From NCBI GenBank assembly GCA_903837255.1, contig CAILTZ010000733.1, forward strand, positions 1 through 6,096: a DNA stretch of 6,096 nt, written 5' to 3'. The notes beneath the pieces were generated by a model. That model did not search any database. It was not told the origin of the DNA and was given only the letters and a program-made list of their open reading frames with translations. How positions within the stretch are numbered: the first letter of the stretch is position 1; each line of letters begins with the position of its first letter. Of the stretch, positions 1-3,383 are shown one piece after another. This DNA comes from an uncultured Pirellula sp. GTDB lineage: Bacteria; Planctomycetota; Planctomycetia; Pirellulales; Pirellulaceae. The translations under genes and the position numbers were made by a program.

Positions 1-2
1 CA

Positions 3-434
3 TGTTTAGTCATACGCAAGCCGATTCGCTTTAAGGGGATGTCCGTTTCTCTGCCACCCTTTAGGCTTTCGGCGATGCAATTGGTTGTATCTGCGTTGGA
101 TTTTTTGCTCGCAACAACGACCTTGTATGTACTGCTTCCTCCCGATATTGTCGGTCCGGACAAGATCAATTTTTCCACGGTATTGATCGCCTATTTGACG
201 GCACAAATCGCTGCCGTTTTGACTCACGTCCCGGGCGGTTACGGCATCCTCGAAGGGATCTTGATCGCCTTTTTAGAAGGCCCGACAGACGATCGAACAG
301 GTTCGATCGTCTGCGCGGTGATTATGTTTCGGATCATTTACTATTTGATTCCGTTTTGCGTTGCGGGGATCTTGTTTGTCATCAACGAGTATTCTCCTGC
401 TCTCAGGCGAGAGGATACCGCGGATGGGATCTGA
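3..434 (+). CDS. YbhN/UPF0104-family (LPG synthase TM-like) integral membrane protein, C-terminal part
   Basis: This is the 3' end of a gene entering from the left edge. The frame is open from the first bases (codons read CLVIRKPIRFKG before the first ATG at 39), so that ATG is probably internal. About 143 codons are visible, against roughly 300-350 residues for the family. Hydrophobic segments lie at about 78-140, 165-225, 240-275 and 300-400. The segment THVPGGYGILEG (about 219-254) matches the conserved 'HVPGG-G-LE' signature of the YbhN/UPF0104 family, which is related to the membrane half of lysylphosphatidylglycerol synthase (MprF). Members are polytopic inner-membrane proteins with a suspected lipid-handling role; the substrate here is unknown. 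The soluble lysyl-transferase domain of MprF would lie C-terminal, and the protein ends after the last membrane segment, so it is a membrane-only form as far as can be seen. It ends at TGA 432-434, 11 bases inside epmB. Family is fairly sure; function is not. Confidence 0.88.
   Translation, partial: CLVIRKPIRFKGMSVSLPPFRLSAMQLVVSALDFLLATTTLYVLLPPDIVGPDKINFSTVLIAYLTAQIAAVLTHVPGGYGILEGILIAFLEGPTDDRTGSIVCAVIMFRIIYYLIPFCVAGILFVINEYSPALRREDTADGI
409..415 (+). promoter_or_regulatory. Ribosome binding site of epmB, inside the upstream gene
   Basis: GAGAGGA sits 8 bases before the ATG at 424, good Shine-Dalgarno spacing. It decides the start of epmB: an in-frame TTG at 361 would add 21 residues that lie wholly inside the upstream coding region and have no family counterpart. 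The site lies within the last codons of the membrane-protein gene, as expected for translationally coupled operon genes. Confidence 0.7.
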
Positions 435-1443
435 TGAGTCCGTGGCCGAGCGCCCCGGGACTTGGCAGGAGTCCCTCCGGAGAGCCGTTCGATCGCTCGA
501 CGAATTGCTCGATCTATTGAGTTTGAGCCGGGACCAGTTGCCCGCATTGGATCCGACACCTGGTTTCCCATTGCTGGTTCCACGGGAGTATGTCCGGAGG
601 ATGGAATTGTCCAACCCCCGCGACCCGCTCCTATTGCAAGTCCTTCCTCTGGCCGAGGAAAACCTCCAGGTGTCAGGCTTCGATTCCGATGCGGTCGGAG
701 ATAGTCACTCCGCACGCCTACCGGGGGTGCTACACAAGTACCAATCCAGGGCACTTTTGATTGCGACCGGACTGTGTGCGGTGCATTGCAGGTATTGCTT
801 CCGTCGCCATTATCCTTATGAAGAATCTCCGACAAGCCTTTCTCAATGGGACAGTTCCCTGGGCTATGTCCAAGACAATCCTCAGATCGACGAAGTGATC
901 TTGTCCGGGGGTGATCCGTTATCCTTGGGGAATGCCAAATTGTTCGGTTTGCTCGGCAAGATCGCCAGCATCGAGCATGTCACAAGAATACGAATCCACA
1001 CCCGCTTTCCGGTGATGATCCCAAGCCGGATCGACCAAGATTTTTTGGAGCGTCTCGAAACGGGTTTGCTCTCGGAGACGCGCAAGTCGGTTTGGATGGT
1101 CTTGCATGTGAATCACGCAAGAGAGATCGATCGCCACCTGATCGATGCTTGCCATAAGCTTCGTCGAGCCGGGGTGATTCTGCTGAACCAATCGGTCCTA
1201 CTGCGTGGGATCAACGACACGTTGGAGTCGCAGCGGGATCTTTGCAAACAGCTGGCCGATGCGGGAATCGTGCCTTACTACCTTCATCAACTTGACCGTG
1301 TCGCAGGCGCAGCCCACTTCGAATGCGACGAGTCGACCGGTGAATCTCTCGTCGCAGGTCTTCGTATGGAGTTATCTGGCTACGCAGTCCCGAGATTCGT
1401 AAGGGAGACTGCCGGAGAGCCCAGCAAAACGCTGATCCTTTAG
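424..1443 (+). CDS. epmB: EpmB-type radical SAM/PLP lysine 2,3-aminomutase (elongation factor P beta-lysylation)
   Basis: The protein belongs to the lysine 2,3-aminomutase family, EpmB (YjeK) branch. EpmB converts (S)-alpha-lysine to (R)-beta-lysine, which EpmA attaches to a conserved lysine of elongation factor P to help ribosomes through polyproline stretches; it acts in the cytoplasm. From the ATG at 424 the protein has 339 residues, close to the roughly 340 of E. coli EpmB. The radical SAM cluster motif CAVHCRYC gives C118, C122 and C125. SGGDP is at 161-165, HTRFPVMIP at 192-200, LLNQSVLLRGIND at 253-265, and HQLDRVAGAAHF at 288-299. The C-terminal GEPSK puts the probable PLP Schiff-base lysine at K335. 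The short tail after it separates EpmB from the longer, tetrameric clostridial lysine aminomutases. The start is set by the Shine-Dalgarno at 409-415. The gene overlaps the upstream membrane-protein gene by 11 bases, and its stop overlaps the convergent gene by 4. A catabolic lysine aminomutase is the main alternative; length and C-terminus argue against it. efp and epmA are not in the window. Confidence 0.94.
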   Translation: MGSDESVAERPGTWQESLRRAVRSLDELLDLLSLSRDQLPALDPTPGFPLLVPREYVRRMELSNPRDPLLLQVLPLAEENLQVSGFDSDAVGDSHSARLPGVLHKYQSRALLIATGLCAVHCRYCFRRHYPYEESPTSLSQWDSSLGYVQDNPQIDEVILSGGDPLSLGNAKLFGLLGKIASIEHVTRIRIHTRFPVMIPSRIDQDFLERLETGLLSETRKSVWMVLHVNHAREIDRHLIDACHKLRRAGVILLNQSVLLRGINDTLESQRDLCKQLADAGIVPYYLHQLDRVAGAAHFECDESTGESLVAGLRMELSGYAVPRFVRETAGEPSKTLIL

Positions 1444-2579
1444 CGGTTGCTATTCGAGCCGGTTCCTCGGTATCCGAGTGTATAAGTCTGTGGCTGGTTC
1501 GAAGCGGGATTGTTTCCAGATTGCGGTTTGCTTGCACTCTTGGTGGAAAGCCCTGATAGCGATTCCATCCGCCCTTTTTGGTCTTGGAAATTCATAATCG
1601 CCACTCGAACATCTACGGGCAAGGCCGAGAGACGGGTGTGATGCAGCGAGCCTGGTTTGTAGACGATCGAATCGAGCCAGTTGCCTGGAATCTCAGGTTC
1701 GTACAAATCAAGTTTTGCGCCGAGTTTGTGAAACGGTGTCGGGAAACTTCTATGCTCGATGGTCTTCGAATAGAGTTTAACCAACCGCACGAGGTTGGCT
1801 TGTTGCCGAACATACTCAGCGGCAGCAGCGCTGGCGACTGTATCGTTTTCTTGGTAAAGGGCTACCACGAACGACTCTCTAGCCACGACGGCTTCGCGTC
1901 GAAAATTGGGGGGTTCTAAACCGACGGCTTGGATGGTTACATCCATCAGATCCGCTCGCCAGTTCTCTGGGACGCTCAGCAGGATACCGAGCTTTCTGGA
2001 ACCTTCGAGAGTTGATTGGCTGTTGGGCCGAAGCTTGAAGTAAACACCTCGCTGGCGGTTGGTGGTACCTGCCGCAACGGTCAGTTCACGGGTCGGCTTT
2101 TGAAGAAACTGAACGCTGTGGGTTTGGTACTCGGACTGGTTCCAGGCACCTGCAATGCTACCGATTCCTGGGTAACCACCGAATCCCTGGAGACTTGCGT
2201 CCCGAGACTGATCTTTTTCCTGCACGATCTGCATCGGGCCATCGATGTCCGATTGCAACTCGGTTCGAGGTGAATAGTCAACCACGACCACGTCATCCCG
2301 CCGGCATGCGGCTTGGACCATCACCTCTTTGACGTTTTGTTCGGCTCCGGGATGAAACAGGGTCGAGACGTCGAGTTCCACCGACACGAGTCTTGAGTTT
2401 GGGGTTCGTGCAAATGCGTTAGGAGCATTCAGCGAACGAACGGGTGCCGAAGCATTCACATCAAAGGCAACTTGGCCCACCGCAGCGTTGCAAAAACCAC
2501 CTGCGATGCATAGGGCTAGCATTTTGGAGTTGCCTCTGATCGCATGAAGCAACATGTAGCAAGTCAGTAGTACAAGCAT
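1440..2579 (-). CDS. Exported protein of unknown function
   Basis: I do not recognise this 379-residue protein. The N-terminus is hydrophobic in two parts, residues 1-13 and 20-35, separated by a charged patch RGNSK (15-19). It looks like an export signal with possible cleavage after AVG (33-35), giving a periplasmic or surface product. The mature part starts with a beta-rich segment (about 63-101, including RLVSVELDVSTLF and EVMVQAACRRDDVVVVDYSP). A glycine-rich turn follows at 131-146 (GFGGYPGIGSIAGAW). A second beta-rich block spans 153-242 (GVYFKLRP, RKLGILLSVP, DVTIQAVG). A helical stretch follows at about 245-275, and the tail from 342 is rich in Ser, Asn and Gln and probably disordered. 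No catalytic motif, haem site or lipobox is visible; C92 is the only cysteine outside the signal region. The ATG at 2579 has a GGAGGT site 9 bases upstream. The gene is alone on its strand here and shares a control region with the divergent DinB-like gene. Length, codon pattern and signal support a real gene. Confidence 0.8.
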   Translation of the reverse strand: MLVLLTCYMLLHAIRGNSKMLALCIAGGFCNAAVGQVAFDVNASAPVRSLNAPNAFARTPNSRLVSVELDVSTLFHPGAEQNVKEVMVQAACRRDDVVVVDYSPRTELQSDIDGPMQIVQEKDQSRDASLQGFGGYPGIGSIAGAWNQSEYQTHSVQFLQKPTRELTVAAGTTNRQRGVYFKLRPNSQSTLEGSRKLGILLSVPENWRADLMDVTIQAVGLEPPNFRREAVVARESFVVALYQENDTVASAAAAEYVRQQANLVRLVKLYSKTIEHRSFPTPFHKLGAKLDLYEPEIPGNWLDSIVYKPGSLHHTRLSALPVDVRVAIMNFQDQKGRMESLSGLSTKSASKPQSGNNPASNQPQTYTLGYRGTGSNSNR

Positions 2580-2588
2580 CTTTCTCTT

Positions 2589-2594
2589 ACCTCC
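2589..2594 (-). promoter_or_regulatory. Ribosome binding site of the exported-protein gene
   Basis: On the minus strand the bases read GGAGGT, complementary to the 3' end of 16S rRNA, with 9 bases before the ATG at 2579. The later in-frame ATGs at 2555 and 2522 would give shorter, more conventional signal peptides but have no comparable site upstream. This favours the first ATG. Confidence 0.72.
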
Positions 2595-2612
2595 GTGGAT
2601 TGTTTTGGCACA

Positions 2613-2636
2613 TAGAGCAACTACTTAGAGCAACTA
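2613..2636. repeat. Two 11-bp direct repeats (TAGAGCAACTA), period 13
   Basis: TAGAGCAACTA occurs at 2613-2623 and again at 2626-2636, identical and separated by 2 bases. The core AGCAACT appears a third time at 2724-2730, next to the inverted repeat. The pair lies 34-57 bases before the exported-protein start codon, so it is probably in that gene's 5' untranslated leader or core promoter. It could be a paired protein-binding site or a simple local duplication; the sequence alone does not decide. Confidence 0.6.
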
Positions 2637-2698
2637 ACGTTCCATCCTGGACATAAGACTCCTAAACACCTCGTTTTTTGAAATCAAACTGAAAACAT

Positions 2699-2722
2699 GC
2701 AATAAACCATCCAGTTTATTGC
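2699..2722. repeat. Perfect 9-bp inverted repeat with 6-base centre, candidate operator
   Basis: The left arm GCAATAAAC (2699-2707) and right arm GTTTATTGC (2714-2722) are exact reverse complements around the centre CATCCA. The size and two-arm symmetry suit a dimeric helix-turn-helix regulator. It lies about 120 bases before the exported-protein start and 164 bases before the DinB-like start, just downstream on the minus strand of a TTGACA hexamer. A terminator role is unlikely: the stem is AT-rich, no long T run follows on either strand, and no gene runs into it. It could also form a hairpin in a long leader RNA of the minus-strand gene. Confidence 0.6.
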
Positions 2723-2748
2723 CAGCAACTCTTGGGGTGCTTTGTCAA
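2720..2748 (-). promoter_or_regulatory. Weak candidate promoter for the exported-protein gene
   Basis: On the minus strand a full-match -35 hexamer TTGACA lies at 2748-2743. At a 17-base spacing the -10 position (2725-2720) reads CTGGCA, a poor match, and no nearby spacing gives a good one. If the promoter is used, the inverted repeat at 2699-2722 would cover the -10 and start-site area, the classic place for a repressor site. The -35 is convincing and the -10 is not, so this is a weak call. Confidence 0.25.
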
Positions 2749-2791
2749 TTTTTCAAAAACCGACCCGGTGTTTTGTAATCCTAGAAGCAGG

Positions 2792-2821
2792 TTGTTCAAA
2801 AGCAAGAGAAAAGGCTAGAAT
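2792..2821 (+). promoter_or_regulatory. Candidate promoter for the DinB-like gene
   Basis: TAGAAT at 2816-2821 matches five of six bases of the TATAAT -10 consensus. TTGTTC at 2792-2797, 18 bases upstream, keeps the TTG of the -35. Transcription would begin near 2828, giving a leader of roughly 55-60 bases before the ATG at 2886. Orientation and position are sensible, but the -35 match is partial. Confidence 0.33.
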
Positions 2822-2873
2822 CCTCTTTAGTTGCAGTTTATGCATCTTGTCTATTTTTACATCGGTATGATTC

Positions 2874-2880
2874 AAAGGTG
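2874..2880 (+). promoter_or_regulatory. Ribosome binding site of the DinB-like gene
   Basis: AAAGGTG lies 5 bases before the ATG at 2886, with the AAGG core 7 bases away. It supports that ATG as the start. Confidence 0.6.
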
Positions 2881-2885
2881 ATTGC

Positions 2886-3377
2886 ATGAGAGCGCAAGAC
2901 GTACTTAAGGCCTCGCTAAAAACGACTCAGAGGGTTTACTCCAGTTACATCGGAGACCTGACCGACGCAGACTTGATGGTGCGTCCTGGGCCGGGTTGCA
3001 ACCACATCGCGTGGCAACTTGGACATCTGATCAGCTCCAACACGAGCATTCTCAATTCGGTCCTACCTGGTGCGGCTCCGAGTTTGCCCGAGGGCTTCGA
3101 TGCCAAGCACGGCAAGGCGACGGCGGGCAGCGACGATCCGAAGGACTTTTTGACCAAGCATCAGTATGAGGAATTATTCGCCAAATTGGACGCTGCGATT
3201 TTCGCTGCGATCGATCGACTCAGCGATGAAGATCTAGACAAACCGAGCCCTGAGTATTGGCAAGCGAAATTCCCGACCATCGGATCCTTGGCAGTGATCC
3301 TGGCGTCCCACACGATGATGCATGTGGGGCAATGGGTGCCGGTTCGGCGCAAGCTGCAAAAGCCGGTGCTGATTTAG
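2886..3377 (+). CDS. DinB/YfiT-like superfamily putative metal-dependent protein
   Basis: The 163-residue protein has the size and pattern of the DinB-like four-helix-bundle superfamily (DinB/YfiT, including thiol-dependent hydrolase and transferase relatives). An N-terminal amphipathic helix (about 4-22) is followed by the family's first metal motif, HIAWQLGH (40-47), where H47 is the likely ligand. The second motif, ASHTMMHVGQW (140-150), supplies H142 and H146 in the typical HxxxHxGQ arrangement. The three-histidine site for a divalent metal such as Zn or Ni is therefore complete. No signal peptide is visible, so the protein is probably cytoplasmic. Many members use bacillithiol, mycothiol, glutathione or similar thiols, or act in stress and detoxification, but the substrate cannot be read here. 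The superfamily name comes from a DNA-damage-induced Bacillus protein unrelated to DNA polymerase IV. The gene stands alone, divergent from the exported-protein gene, and ends 6 bases from the convergent haem-protein gene. Superfamily sure, activity unknown. Confidence 0.88.
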   Translation: MRAQDVLKASLKTTQRVYSSYIGDLTDADLMVRPGPGCNHIAWQLGHLISSNTSILNSVLPGAAPSLPEGFDAKHGKATAGSDDPKDFLTKHQYEELFAKLDAAIFAAIDRLSDEDLDKPSPEYWQAKFPTIGSLAVILASHTMMHVGQWVPVRRKLQKPVLI

Positions 3378-3383
3378 AACCTG

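Larger units (their letters stand above)
2580..2885. other. Divergent intergenic control region
   Basis: This 306-base stretch separates the starts of the exported-protein gene (minus) and the DinB-like gene (plus). It is visibly richer in A and T than the flanking coding DNA. It contains the two ribosome binding sites, a perfect inverted repeat at 2699-2722, two 11-bp direct repeats at 2613-2636, a TTGACA hexamer on the minus strand at 2743-2748, and a TAGAAT hexamer on the plus strand at 2816-2821. I see no small ORF or tRNA in it. A weaker imperfect hairpin lies around 2755-2773. Confidence 0.8.

Noticed and set aside
361..423. An earlier in-frame TTG start for epmB, adding 21 residues
   Set aside because: The added residues lie wholly within the upstream membrane-protein gene and have no family counterpart. 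The ATG at 424 has a good Shine-Dalgarno and gives the usual EpmB length.
273..835. Minus-strand open frames at 273-614 and 341-835
   Set aside because: They lie antisense to the membrane-protein gene and epmB, have Arg/Ser/Pro-rich low-complexity composition, and show no domain or ribosome binding site.
1578..1919. Plus-strand open frame of 113 codons, and others at 2016-2273
   Set aside because: They are antisense shadows within the exported-protein gene, with no ribosome binding site and no recognisable protein pattern.
2754..2775. Imperfect hairpin CAAAA-ACCG / CGGT-TTTTG as an intrinsic terminator
   Set aside because: The stem has an A/G mismatch and a bulge near its base, a 3-base loop and only four Ts after the stem, and no gene is transcribed into it. 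Probably chance in AT-rich DNA.
2781..2820. Repeat of CTAGAA at 2781-2786 and 2815-2820
   Set aside because: Only six bases long; the second copy overlaps the candidate -10. Not enough to call a repeat element.
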